DNA of 64,000 bases, taken from Pseudarthrobacter siccitolerans. GTDB lineage: Bacteria; Actinomycetota; Actinomycetes; Actinomycetales; Micrococcaceae. The stretch is from positions 1 to 64,000 of the forward strand of contig NZ_JAUSXB010000002.1 of the NCBI RefSeq assembly GCF_030823375.1. Direction: 5' to 3'. Positions within the stretch are counted from its first letter, which is position 1. Every line of letters begins with the position of its first letter. Under the pieces are notes generated by a model. It ran no database searches, had not been told where the DNA came from, and saw nothing but the letters and a program-made list of their open reading frames with translations. Positions 41,223-49,767 of the stretch are shown in pieces. Made by a program: the position numbers and the translations under genes.

Positions 41223-42988
41223 GTGCACCGAACCGCAAAGGAATGGGCCTCGAAGATGCCCTGCTCGTCTGGCTCGCCATCGGCGCCATCGTCATCTTCG
41301 GCGGCGGCACCTACGCCGCCGCGCACCTCGGCTCATGGATGGCAGGCATTGACGCACCCCCTGCCCACCCGATTGACCTGGTCGCCGGGCTGATCAAGGG
41401 CAAGGTGCCCTGGCCTATCCAGGCCACGGTCGCGGCGTGCCTTATGGCCGGCGTGATCCTGGCGCTGGCTATCGTCGTGCTGATTGCGTGGCGGAAGGGC
41501 GCGTCCAAGCGTGCCCGCGTGGACAAGGCCGCCCGCTACCTGGGCCGCGGGAAGTCCCTGGCCGCTTTCTCCGAGAAGGGCGCACAGGCCAAAGCCGAAC
41601 GTCTCGGTATCAAGGACAATCCCGGGATCGTCGTCGGCAAGGTGGTCTCCACCGGCCAAAAGTTCGTCCAGTCATGGGAAGACCTCAGCCTCGACATCTG
41701 GGGACCCCGAACGGGTAAGTCCACCTCCCGGGTGATGCCCGCCATCCTGGACGCACCCGGCGCCGTTGTCTCTACCTCGAACAAGCGCGACGTCGTGGAC
41801 GGTACCCGTGGCGTCCGCGAGAACGTGGCCCCGGTGTGGGTGTTCGATCCGCAGAAGATCGCCCAGGAAGAACCGGACTGGTGGTGGAACCCGCTGTCCT
41901 ACGTCACCGACGAAGAAAAGGCCTACAAACTCACCCAGCACTTCTCGGTCGGTTCCCGGGTCCCAGGGTCCAAGCCGGACGCCTACTTCGATCCCAAAGC
42001 CGAAGACATTCTCTCTTCGTACTTCCTCGCGGCCGCACTCGGCGGGCTTCCCATCACGCAGGTCTACCTGTGGGTGACCGAACAGGTCAACCGCGAACCG
42101 ATCAACATCCTCAAAGCCCACGACTACGAGCTGCAGTACAAAGGCCTGGAGTCCACGCTGGAACTGGCCGACAAGCAACGCGACGGCATCTTCGGCACCG
42201 CCGAGAAGATGATCCAGTGCCTCAAAAGCCGCAACACCCTCCGCTGGGTCGCCCCGACAGGCGGCGCAGGCGTGGCCGGTGATGCCCGCCGCCAGTTCAA
42301 CCCGCACGCCTTCGCCGCCTCACAGGAGACGATCTACATCCTCTCCAAGGAAGGGGCCGGCTCAGCCGCCCCGCTCACCACCGCACTGACGGTGGCCATC
42401 GCTGAGGCGATGGAGGAACGGGCCGAACGCAGCGGCGGCCGCCTGCCCAAACCGGCACTGTTCGCTTTGGACGAGTTGGCAAACGTGGTCCGCTGGGCCG
42501 CCCTGCCGGACCAGTTCAGCCACTACGGCTCCAAAGGCCTGATCGTCATGGGCATCCTGCAGTCCTGGTCCCAAGGCGTCGAACTCTGGGGCGAGGCGAA
42601 CATGCGGAAAATCTGGTCCGCTGCGAACGTCAAGGTCTACGGCGGCGGCGTCGCCGAAGAAGGCTTCCTCCGCGCCCTCTCCGACCTCATCGGGGACTAC
42701 AGCTACACCAACGTCTCCATCTCCTCCGGTAAGTCCGGTTCCAGCCGCTCCCGCCAGGAAGCCAAGGAACGGATCTTCGACGTCTCCAACCTGGCGGAGC
42801 TGGACCGCGGCCGCGCCGTCGTCCTCTCCTCTGGCGCGCCAGCCACGCTGGTCCGCACCATGCCTTGGTACACCGGCCCGCACAAAGAAGCTGTGGAAGC
42901 TTCCATCAAGAAGTACAGCCCCCGCCCCGAGGAAGAGGCGGTGCCGGCCGCTGCCGCACCTGTCGACAATCCCTGGGTGACGAAGTAA
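41219..42988 (+). CDS. virD4: VirD4/TraG-type coupling protein
   Basis: Two N-terminal membrane helices (ALLVWLAIGAIVIFGGGTYA, TVAACLMAGVILALAIVVLI), Walker A DIWGPRTGKSTSRVMP (residues 159-174), the VVSTSNKRDVVDGTRG block, and a TraG C-terminal part with PALFALDELANVVRWAALPD (Walker B) and LIVMGILQSWSQGVELWGE. It brings the relaxase-DNA complex to the channel. GTG at 41219 overlaps the virB4 stop (GTGA). The frame runs back much further but that is over virB4. Full length for the family (589 aa). Confidence 0.9.
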   Translation: MSAPNRKGMGLEDALLVWLAIGAIVIFGGGTYAAAHLGSWMAGIDAPPAHPIDLVAGLIKGKVPWPIQATVAACLMAGVILALAIVVLIAWRKGASKRARVDKAARYLGRGKSLAAFSEKGAQAKAERLGIKDNPGIVVGKVVSTGQKFVQSWEDLSLDIWGPRTGKSTSRVMPAILDAPGAVVSTSNKRDVVDGTRGVRENVAPVWVFDPQKIAQEEPDWWWNPLSYVTDEEKAYKLTQHFSVGSRVPGSKPDAYFDPKAEDILSSYFLAAALGGLPITQVYLWVTEQVNREPINILKAHDYELQYKGLESTLELADKQRDGIFGTAEKMIQCLKSRNTLRWVAPTGGAGVAGDARRQFNPHAFAASQETIYILSKEGAGSAAPLTTALTVAIAEAMEERAERSGGRLPKPALFALDELANVVRWAALPDQFSHYGSKGLIVMGILQSWSQGVELWGEANMRKIWSAANVKVYGGGVAEEGFLRALSDLIGDYSYTNVSISSGKSGSSRSRQEAKERIFDVSNLAELDRGRAVVLSSGAPATLVRTMPWYTGPHKEAVEASIKKYSPRPEEEAVPAAAAPVDNPWVTK

Positions 42989-43002
42989 GGAACCTGCCAG
43001 CC

Positions 43003-43431
43003 ATGACAGACGATTTTGGGTTGTTCGATACGGACACACCCCCGCCCAGTCCAGGCGGAAGCGAGGACGAGAGAACCGAGAAGAAGCCGGAGCTCGTCTA
43101 CGGTTCGCCTGAGGAGTTCCTTCATTAGCAGCTGCTGCCCACGTATGTCCGCAGCGTGACCGGGAAGTCCGCGAAGTGGTGCATCGAGTGGTACTTCCAC
43201 CCGGAAGCCGTCTCACGCGTAGCTGCGATGTGGCGGGCCTGGGAACACCTCCGCCTCGACCCCGCCACCGGCATGAGCGTCTGGTGGCGAGACCACGCAG
43301 ACCACCACATGCGAGTCCTTCTCGACCCACAAGGCCCGTTCTACAACTGCGACATGAAAGAACACCGAGACCCCGACCATTTGGAACCAAAAAAAGCACC
43401 AGCAGGTTGGTTTCCTGATGCTAAAACCTAG
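43003..43431 (+). pseudogene. DUF4913 gene interrupted by an amber codon
   Basis: ATG at 43003 opens MTDDFGLFDTDTPPPSPGGS and LVYGSPEEFLH, then TAG at 43126-43128, and the same frame goes on as QLLPTYVRSVTGKSAKWCIE, WYFHPEAVSRVAAMWRAWEH and LRLDPATGMSVWWRDHADHH to a stop at 43431. Together this is a DUF4913 protein (142 aa), which normally follows the coupling protein in actinobacterial transfer operons. One base change (probably GAG or CAG to TAG) explains the break. The 3' part could still be made from ATG 43156, but lacks a ribosome site. Either a recent loss, a readthrough case or a sequence error. Confidence 0.8.
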
Positions 43432-43458
43432 GGTTCGAATACCCTGTCGCTCCCTCAT
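43432..43458 (+). other. tRNA 3'-end-like sequence (possible attachment site remnant)
   Basis: GGTTCGAATACCCTGTCGCT then CCCT follows the DUF4913 stop directly. GGTTCGAAT is the T-loop consensus, with AGGG/CCCT able to pair, and TCGCTCCC fits an acceptor 3' strand. No matching 5' half (GGGAGCGA) was found upstream, so this is not a full tRNA. It sits at the left edge of the 43.5-49.5 kb region. Confidence 0.35.
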
Positions 43459-43570
43459 CCCAAAAGTAACTAAATCTTCGCGCTACTTTAGAAAGCGGGG
43501 GGAAGTGAAGGGCCCTCCGTCTCATCTTGGAATCAGTTTTCGATTTTTGGGCTCTAGGTAAGGAAGTGCA

Positions 43571-44053
43571 GTGACAGATCAAATCGGTGTCGATGGCAAC
43601 AAAGAGTTGAAAGAACCAGGCGAACCCAATGACAGTGGCGGTGGCAAGATCATGGGCAAGGGCCGTTCAGAACGGCCCACCCCAATCACACGTGTGGCAC
43701 TCTGGCTACACAAGACGTGGAAGTTCCCCATGTGGGGAATCTACATCGTCGGCTTCTTGGCGGTCATAGCATCTTGGGCTCTCCTTGTATCGGTGATGCC
43801 GGAGGGTGCCCGCCCGCTTGTCAATGTTGTGGGCTGTGGGCTGTTGGCTTTGGGTGGCCTGTTTGCCGCCATCTCAAAAACCGAACCGCTTCTCACGGGT
43901 GGACACGAATCAGATGCTCACACGCACTGGAGGTCCAAAGTGGAGGACGCTTCCTATATCGCTGTCGTGGTGGGCGCTCTTTTTGTACTCGTTGCCGCGG
44001 TTAAGGATCCCGCCGTAATAGCTTCGTGGCACAAACTCTGGCACCTCTGGTAG
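43571..44053 (+). CDS. Three-helix membrane protein, 160 aa
   Basis: Hydrophilic N-terminus of about 45 residues, then three membrane segments (MWGIYIVGFLAVIASWALLV, LVNVVGCGLLALGGLFAAIS, YIAVVVGALFVLVAAV). GTG at 43571 has AAGGAAG upstream. I do not recognise a family. It is the first gene after the transfer operon and precedes another membrane protein, 120 bp apart; both may belong with the PIN-kinase operon as envelope parts, but nothing in the sequence proves it. Confidence 0.7.
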   Translation: MTDQIGVDGNKELKEPGEPNDSGGGKIMGKGRSERPTPITRVALWLHKTWKFPMWGIYIVGFLAVIASWALLVSVMPEGARPLVNVVGCGLLALGGLFAAISKTEPLLTGGHESDAHTHWRSKVEDASYIAVVVGALFVLVAAVKDPAVIASWHKLWHLW

Positions 44054-44173
44054 GCAAATAAGCGGCAGTGGGGCGGTCCCTCCTCATGAAGCACCGACCC
44101 CACGGTGCCCCTCTTCCAGGGCAAAAGACCCATGTAGTGGCCTCTATGATCTACAAACCCGTAGCCTTCCTCC

Positions 44174-45055
44174 ATGAAGGAGCAAAAAATATCCGGGACA
44201 GGCGACCAACAAGGGCGCGCCGCCCCTTTTAGGGTCTGGGCGCCCATAGTTATCTCAGCGCTGGCTCTCGTCATCAGCACTCTCGGCTTTATGGTCCAAC
44301 AGAGCGCCCTGGATCAGCAGCGAGAACAGCTCGCAGCGCAGAACGGTCAGCTCGACACCCAGAAAAATCAACTCGACATTCAGCGAAACGCGCTTGAGAC
44401 CCAACAGAAGGAGTTCCAAGCTGCCGAGGATCGATGGAAAGCGGAAGGTCCCCTTTTCGTCGCACGTGGATACCTACGCCAAGACCCGGAACGGTCCATG
44501 GCGTTGCTCGAATTCTCGGAGGACGGGCCTGCGCAACGTTCGGATGAGGAACTAGAGAATATTTACGTGTCTGAGGGACAAGCCGAGATAGGTCCGATGT
44601 TTATCGAGGCTGAGGTAACGAATGTTGGCCGCTCTCCAGGTCAGATAAGTAGCGTTTGGGGCGAGCTTAACGGCTATCGAAAAGACTCCCGTCCCTTATC
44701 GCCAGCGCCTGGCCTTCGGATATGCACGGCAACCCTCGGGGAACGGATTCCTACTGTCTGCAAAGAACACTTCGCCGAGCAGGATGTCATTTGTTTGGGA
44801 CCGGACGGCGTTGAGGCCGTCTGCCAGTTTCCTTTGCATGTGCCACAACAGACCTCGATCAGGCTGCGGTTCAAACTCCAGGATTACTTTGCAGAGCACC
44901 TTATGTGCGAAGGGAGCCTACGCGGACGTGTAGATGTTTCAATCCGCCCCGGCAGCGGCCCACAGTTGAAGTCTGCGTTTTTCGCTTCCAACTGGCGAGG
45001 GTGTCCTGGGGGTTCTGGCGAGTTTAGGTATCCAGGGCGAGTGCCGTTCAAATAA
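44174..45055 (+). CDS. Single-pass membrane protein with coiled coil and beta domain, 293 aa
   Basis: One membrane helix (WAPIVISALALVISTLGFMV, residues 22-41), a 40-residue coiled coil (LDQQREQLAAQNGQLDTQKN, QLDIQRNALETQQKEFQAAE), then a beta-rich domain (EAEVTNVGRSPGQISSVWGE, SIRLRFKLQDYFAEHL) with several cysteines. The plan is common in proteins of unknown function near defence genes. ATG at 44174 follows GAAGGAG-like sequence. No catalytic motif seen. Confidence 0.7.
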   Translation: MKEQKISGTGDQQGRAAPFRVWAPIVISALALVISTLGFMVQQSALDQQREQLAAQNGQLDTQKNQLDIQRNALETQQKEFQAAEDRWKAEGPLFVARGYLRQDPERSMALLEFSEDGPAQRSDEELENIYVSEGQAEIGPMFIEAEVTNVGRSPGQISSVWGELNGYRKDSRPLSPAPGLRICTATLGERIPTVCKEHFAEQDVICLGPDGVEAVCQFPLHVPQQTSIRLRFKLQDYFAEHLMCEGSLRGRVDVSIRPGSGPQLKSAFFASNWRGCPGGSGEFRYPGRVPFK

Positions 45056-45145
45056 CCTACAGTGCTTGTCAGTTCCGTAAGGGAGACTGTCAAGCGCGGC
45101 CTCCCCACTTTTACGGACAAAGTCGACTTGGCGTTACACTTGCAA

Positions 45146-45190
45146 CAGTTACCGTTTAGATGCATCAGTTAGGTGGATTTGTGACAGTTA
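45146..45190. promoter_or_regulatory. Three CAGTTA direct repeats before the HTH-PIN-kinase operon
   Basis: CAGTTA at 45146, 45166 and 45185, 20 and 19 bp apart (two helical turns), all upstream of the HTH gene start. A natural operator for the HTH protein encoded next, in the way of toxin-antitoxin autoregulation. Confidence 0.5.
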
Positions 45191-45196
45191 CGAGGT

Positions 45197-45619
45197 GTGA
45201 TGGTCGGTCATGTTGAGAGCGCCATCGAGGCAGTTCGAACCGCTCTGATGGAGCCGGGCGACCCTATCATCAAGGTTGCGTTCTCGTTGCCTCGCAACAG
45301 CGCTGAGAAGATCCTTGAACTATTGGAAGCAGAAGGTAGAGCTGGTGCCGTTGTAGTTCCAGTCAAGGAGCAGTTCACTACCACTGAGGCCGCGAGGATG
45401 CTCGGTATCTCACGCTCAACCCTCATGAAGTTGATCGACTCGGGAGAAATCGACAGCGTCAAGGTCGCCAGTCATCACCGGATTCCTGCGCCAGCAATCC
45501 TGCGATACGAGAAGGCTAGAACAGAAAGCCAACACCGCACCGCAAAGGCACTCGAGGAGTTTGCACACGATGCGAAGGAAGCTTTCCAGAACAACGTGAC
45601 GTTTGGGAAGCAAAGTTGA
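45197..45619 (+). CDS. Excisionase-type HTH protein, antitoxin-like partner of the PIN-kinase
   Basis: The central HTH, FTTTEAARMLGISRSTLMKL then IDSGEIDSVKVASHHRIPAP, is the MerR/excisionase type used by antitoxins of actinobacterial HTH-PIN pairs. The N-terminal 55 residues form a small helical domain (FSLPRNSAEKILELLEAEGR) and the C-terminal 45 a helix (KALEEFAHDAKEAFQNNV) that could wrap the PIN domain. Starts GTG 45197 or ATG 45200, with GAGG close upstream. Its stop overlaps the ATG of the PIN-kinase gene (TGATG), typical for an antitoxin placed first. Antitoxin role is inferred from gene order. Confidence 0.8.
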   Translation: MMVGHVESAIEAVRTALMEPGDPIIKVAFSLPRNSAEKILELLEAEGRAGAVVVPVKEQFTTTEAARMLGISRSTLMKLIDSGEIDSVKVASHHRIPAPAILRYEKARTESQHRTAKALEEFAHDAKEAFQNNVTFGKQS

Positions 45620-47991
45620 TGGCGGCTCAGGAACTGCTGGACCCGATTGATTTCGTTAGTCCTAGCGGACGTCTCTTAATTGACACAAGCGTATTTATGG
45701 ACGACCGACCGGAAAGGCGAGGTGGTCTGAAGGCGCTGCTCCAACGGTGTGGTCAGACGATTCGCCTGAACGACAACCCGATCGTGATCCCGATCGACGT
45801 GGTTGAGGAACTGACGAAGCAGAGCCGCAAGGTTGACCCGGAGCGAGCAGAGGCGATTCGCCGGGCTGGGGTTTCGCTTGGGTTCATCGAGGACGCTGCG
45901 GCGCTCGGGCTGGTACGTACCGACATAGGCCACGACTCGAAGCACTACGCCGACTCTGTCTTCGAGGCCGTCTTCACACGCTATGCAAACCAGTACGACA
46001 TGTGCCTCCTGATCAACGATATTACGCCGCTTCTTCATGTCCGCTTGCTGTCGCACACGAGCAGCAAGAAGCTCGTAGCTGGGTCTCTGACCAGCGATGG
46101 CCGCGTCAGAATCGAGAGCGACCAAATTCTGTACGAGCGTGGGGTGCGGAAACTTCGTCGCAAGCAAGACGAGGGAGATGCGCGAGAAGTGGCCGCGCTC
46201 AGCCCACTCCTCGCTGACTTCAAGGGTCAGTTCGGAACCTCGGAGCTGGCGGATCGCCGGACGGGATCACCGGTACTCGGGTCGCCAAGCGCGGAATCAG
46301 GGGTTCGCTGCCGGGTCGAGCCTTTTGATAGAGAGCCGGCATTTAAGGGGGCCGACTCATTACTTGAGGTTGCCACCATTCCAAGTGTCGGAGACAAGGT
46401 CCACTTCAGCTCGCCTTCGGGCAGTGGGTCGGTGGTCCTCGATGAACTCCTGGGAGAGGGCGGAGAGGGCGCTGCCTATGCAGTCCATGGGGATCGAGTC
46501 GTCAAGATCTTCGACCGAGACCATGTGACGCGCCACCGCCAAGCGAAGGTCGAACAGTTTGCGTCCCGGAGTCTGTACTCACAAGGCATCTGCTTTCCCG
46601 AAGCAGTTGTCACAAACGATGCGGGCGAGTTCGTCGGGTACATGATGCCAAGGGCTCGTGGCAATGAGTTCCGCGTGATTATGAACCCGCGGCGGTTCCT
46701 CAAGGCGTTCCCCGGGTGGACCAAGGCCGACCTCGTCGATGTCTGCATCTCTTTCCTGGAGAAGGTGTCGTACTTGCACTCACTCAACGTGATCGTCGGC
46801 GACATCAATCCCAAGAACGTCATCGTTGATGCCAGCAAGAACGTCTGGATGATTGATGCAGATTCTTGGCAGGTCGATGGATACCCGTGCCCGGTCGGGA
46901 CTCCAATGTTCACTGCAGCATCTGCACTTGACCGCCCGTATGCCGAATCACTGCGGACGAGTGAAGAAGAACTTTTCGCTGTCGCAACGATGCTCTTCAT
47001 GGTTCTGATCACGGGCCAGTTCCCCTATGCGCGTACGGGGTCCGATGGTGACATCGCTCGCCTCATCAAAGACGGCAATTTTGCGTTTCAGGTCGGAGAG
47101 CGCTCAAATCGTGACCAACCCGAGGGCAACTGGAAGTACATGTGGAGCCACATGCCACGCGGCCTCAAGGAGATGTTTTGGAATACCTTCCATCGGGAAG
47201 GCCAGCGGTACACCTCTCCACCGTCTGCCGAGGAGTGGCTCCGAGCATTTCGGCAATACCGCTGGTGGCTCGGAAGCGACAAGAACTTCGACCCAATGTC
47301 CAACGATGTCTACCCCTTCAGGTTCAAGGCGTTCAAACCTGAAACTCCGATTCTCGAATGTCCACAGTGCAACCGCCGCAATGCCCTGGTGGGGGAATGG
47401 AATGAGGCCACTCAAGATCACGTCATCCCCGGAATGTGTTTTGACTGTAGTCAGCAGAATCGGCCGAGGTGTTCTGATTGCGGCACCCCGCGACCGGCCG
47501 GCGCTCTCAAGGACGGCAGGTGCCGAGATTGCAATCGCAAGCGTGACTTCGGTACGTGTGAGAGATGCGGAACGGAGACGCCCCATCGCTACCTCGTCGG
47601 TGGCCGCTGCTCCCAGTGTCAGCTGGGAACCTGCAAGAGCTGCAAGAAGTCAGTTCTGAAGTCGGATCTCTCCTACGGTCGTTGCACCGCGTGCGAGAGG
47701 CGAGGTAAGGAACTCGATCCGTTGAGGCTATGCACAGATTGTCGTCAATCATTCATTGACTTCGACCACATTGAGTGGTTCAAGGGCAAAGGACTTGATG
47801 TCGCGAAATCTCACGTGGCGATCAAGAAACAGTGCCCACCGAGGACTACGAGCGCCCAACCTGCGTCATCGCAGCGTTACCCAAATGTTCCACGCGCAGC
47901 CACTACGACCACCAAACAGGCGGCATCGAAGTCAAGTGCTCGGCCGCAGCCGACCTTCTGGGAGCGCTTTAAGAAGTGGTGGAACGGTTGA
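45619..47991 (+). CDS. PIN nuclease - protein kinase - zinc-ribbon fusion (TerY-P triad kinase)
   Basis: Residues 18-145 look like a PIN domain: LLIDTSVFMD (Asp 22), IPIDVVEELTKQS (Glu 63/64), HYADSVFEAVFTRYANQYDM (Asp 112) and CLLINDITPL (Asp 134). Residues 270-560 are a YegI-like kinase: LLGEGGEGAAYAV (glycine loop), VVKIFD (Lys 296), VIVGDINPKNVIVD (catalytic Asp 395, Asn 400) and MIDADSWQVD in place of DFG. The C-terminus has four or five zinc ribbons (CPQCNRRN, CSDCGTPR, CERCGTET, CKSCKKSV, CTDCRQS) and ends with a basic tail WERFKKWWNG. The kinase, vWA and PP2C genes form the TerY-P triad; the N-terminal PIN joined to an upstream HTH gene adds a toxin-antitoxin module. Key residues of both enzymes are present. 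Confidence 0.88.
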   Translation: MAAQELLDPIDFVSPSGRLLIDTSVFMDDRPERRGGLKALLQRCGQTIRLNDNPIVIPIDVVEELTKQSRKVDPERAEAIRRAGVSLGFIEDAAALGLVRTDIGHDSKHYADSVFEAVFTRYANQYDMCLLINDITPLLHVRLLSHTSSKKLVAGSLTSDGRVRIESDQILYERGVRKLRRKQDEGDAREVAALSPLLADFKGQFGTSELADRRTGSPVLGSPSAESGVRCRVEPFDREPAFKGADSLLEVATIPSVGDKVHFSSPSGSGSVVLDELLGEGGEGAAYAVHGDRVVKIFDRDHVTRHRQAKVEQFASRSLYSQGICFPEAVVTNDAGEFVGYMMPRARGNEFRVIMNPRRFLKAFPGWTKADLVDVCISFLEKVSYLHSLNVIVGDINPKNVIVDASKNVWMIDADSWQVDGYPCPVGTPMFTAASALDRPYAESLRTSEEELFAVATMLFMVLITGQFPYARTGSDGDIARLIKDGNFAFQVGERSNRDQPEGNWKYMWSHMPRGLKEMFWNTFHREGQRYTSPPSAEEWLRAFRQYRWWLGSDKNFDPMSNDVYPFRFKAFKPETPILECPQCNRRNALVGEWNEATQDHVIPGMCFDCSQQNRPRCSDCGTPRPAGALKDGRCRDCNRKRDFGTCERCGTETPHRYLVGGRCSQCQLGTCKSCKKSVLKSDLSYGRCTACERRGKELDPLRLCTDCRQSFIDFDHIEWFKGKGLDVAKSHVAIKKQCPPRTTSAQPASSQRYPNVPRAATTTTKQAASKSSARPQPTFWERFKKWWNG

Positions 47992-48027
47992 AATCCCTAA
48001 ACTCATCCCGAAAGGAATTTTGAACAA

Positions 48028-48708
48028 ATGGCATTTGATATCCGAGCCGCCGACCTAGTCGAGAACCCAACTCCCCGAGTCCCGGTCTCTCTCTGCATCG
48101 ACACAAGTGGCTCTATGGCTGGCGACAAGATCCGCGAACTTGTTGAGGGCATCGGCCTCTTCTATGACGCCATCGATGAGGACGATGATGCTCACGACTC
48201 CGCAGAGGTTAGCGTCGTCGCTTTCAACACCGGAGCCAACCTCGTTCAGGATTTTGCGAGTGTCGAGGGCCTTCAGCGGGACATCACGATTGCGCCGAGC
48301 GGTCTTACTCATCTTGGCGAGGGCGTGAACCTCGCCCTCGATACGCTGGAGAAGCGCAAGTCACTGTACTCCGACACCGGCGTCCTATACTTCCAGCCTT
48401 GGCTTGTACTTATGACAGACGGACAGCCAAACGGTGACAAGAGCGAGTTGGAGCGGGCGATCCAGCGCGTGACGCGCATGGTCGCCAGCAAGAAGCTCAC
48501 GGTCTTCCCTATCGGGATCGGAAGCGACGCAGATCTTGATGTATTGGGTCGATTCACTCCGGAGAAGCCTCCTCTTCGCTTGAAGGGAATCGACTTCAAG
48601 GAGTTCTTCGAGTGGCTCTCGAAGTCCGTTTCAAAAGTCTCGCAGTCGATGCCTGGGGGCGAGCCGCCGATCGACTTCGGCTCAATCCGAGGCATCGAGG
48701 ATCTCTAA
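48028..48708 (+). CDS. TerY-type von Willebrand factor A protein
   Basis: Complete MIDAS site: SLCIDTSGSMAGDKIRELVE (Asp 25, Ser 27, Ser 29), the Thr in APSGLTHLGEGVNLAL, and LVLMTDGQPNGDKSELE. Size (226 aa) and lack of other domains match TerY. In TerY-P triads this metal-dependent scaffold works with a PP2C phosphatase and a kinase. ATG at 48028 is preceded by GAAAGGAATTTTGAACAA, a good ribosome site. It follows the kinase by 37 bp. Confidence 0.9.
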   Translation: MAFDIRAADLVENPTPRVPVSLCIDTSGSMAGDKIRELVEGIGLFYDAIDEDDDAHDSAEVSVVAFNTGANLVQDFASVEGLQRDITIAPSGLTHLGEGVNLALDTLEKRKSLYSDTGVLYFQPWLVLMTDGQPNGDKSELERAIQRVTRMVASKKLTVFPIGIGSDADLDVLGRFTPEKPPLRLKGIDFKEFFEWLSKSVSKVSQSMPGGEPPIDFGSIRGIEDL

Positions 48709-49461
48709 TTGTTTCGAGAATTCCACTATCAGGTTCGGGGACGAGGGCACGTTCTCGATGGCAGCCGCGGTCAAGATCGAACCGCCTACCTTGCTCGCAG
48801 TGGGGTGCAAGTGGTTTGTCTTTCCGACGGTGCCGGCTCGGCAACGCACTCTGAGTTTGGTGCGCAAGCGCTCGTGGATACTGGCTGCAAACTTCTCTCG
48901 GAGCGTTTCGGAGATTTTGTGTCGAGCGATGATGGGGTCGCTTTAAAGCTTGAGATCGTGAATTACCTACTCGATCGTCTGCATGATGTCGCGGAACGCC
49001 GTGCGGTCGGAATTCGCGACTTGGCCGGCACATTCCTGGCTGTCGCGACAGCCGGTGACCAGTTCCTTGTCCTTCATGTGGGTGACGGCGTCGTCGGGTA
49101 CGTGAAGGACGGAATTGCACGGGTAGCTTCAGGACCCGACAATTCTGAATTCGCCAACCAAACAACGTTCCTCACTTCGGAACGGTCGGCCGTTGGGATG
49201 AGGATCATCCGTGGGGGCCTGGACGGTATTACGGGCTTCATCCTCATGAGTGACGGGACGGCCAACAGCCTGTACAACTCTCGCACAAAGGGGCTAGCCC
49301 CGGCCTGTGCAAAAATCGTGGAGTTGCTCGCGTCTGCCCCAACTCGTCAGGCTAAGAATCCTAAGCACAAGAAACAACTCCGCCGTCTCGTGGATACTAA
49401 GATCCGGGTCGCAACGAAGGACGACTGTGCGATCGCTGTCCTGGCCAGGAAGCTCGCTTAG
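48709..49461 (+). CDS. PP2C-family protein phosphatase of the TerY-P triad
   Basis: PP2C motifs in order: GSRGQDRTAYLARSG, VVCLSDGAGSATHSEFGAQA (metal-binding Asp 40/Gly 41), GTFLAVATAGDQFLVLHVGD, GFILMSDGTANSLY and ATKDDCAIAVLARK (last metal Asp pair). The start is TTG at 48709, next to the TAA of the TerY gene, with GAGG upstream; no better start exists. Expected to reverse phosphorylation by the neighbouring kinase. Last gene of the operon. Confidence 0.88.
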   Translation: MFREFHYQVRGRGHVLDGSRGQDRTAYLARSGVQVVCLSDGAGSATHSEFGAQALVDTGCKLLSERFGDFVSSDDGVALKLEIVNYLLDRLHDVAERRAVGIRDLAGTFLAVATAGDQFLVLHVGDGVVGYVKDGIARVASGPDNSEFANQTTFLTSERSAVGMRIIRGGLDGITGFILMSDGTANSLYNSRTKGLAPACAKIVELLASAPTRQAKNPKHKKQLRRLVDTKIRVATKDDCAIAVLARKLA

Positions 49462-49767
49462 AGCCGACGCATAAGCCTGCTGACACTATCCAAGGCTAAA
49501 CGTTGCCAATGCAGCGCGCCCCCTGCCGATCGGGGCCGCATGCCGCTGTGTGCGAAGGCGGAGGTGATGCGGTCGGATACAAGACGCTGCCCCCGCTCTA
49601 AACCGGCGCCGGCAATCAGCTCAATGTGCCAAATAGAGATCACAGAATGCCGCCACAAAGCACGAACAGCCAGAATCGATTGCGTACGTTCTAATGCGCA
49701 TGCTGAAACCAGTCAAACCGTTTACCTTCAATCGAACCTTTGCGACGATTGCTCGAAACCGCTCGCG
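49462..49767. other. Gene-free stretch between the phosphatase and mobilisation genes
   Basis: About 300 bp with no convincing frame, no clear hairpin terminator and no repeat of the tRNA-like sequence at 43432. It probably contains the right boundary of the 43.5-49.5 kb insertion. Confidence 0.5.

Noticed and set aside
43432..43458. Complete tRNA gene
   Set aside because: Only the T-arm and acceptor 3' side are present; no matching 5' acceptor strand or D-arm lies upstream.
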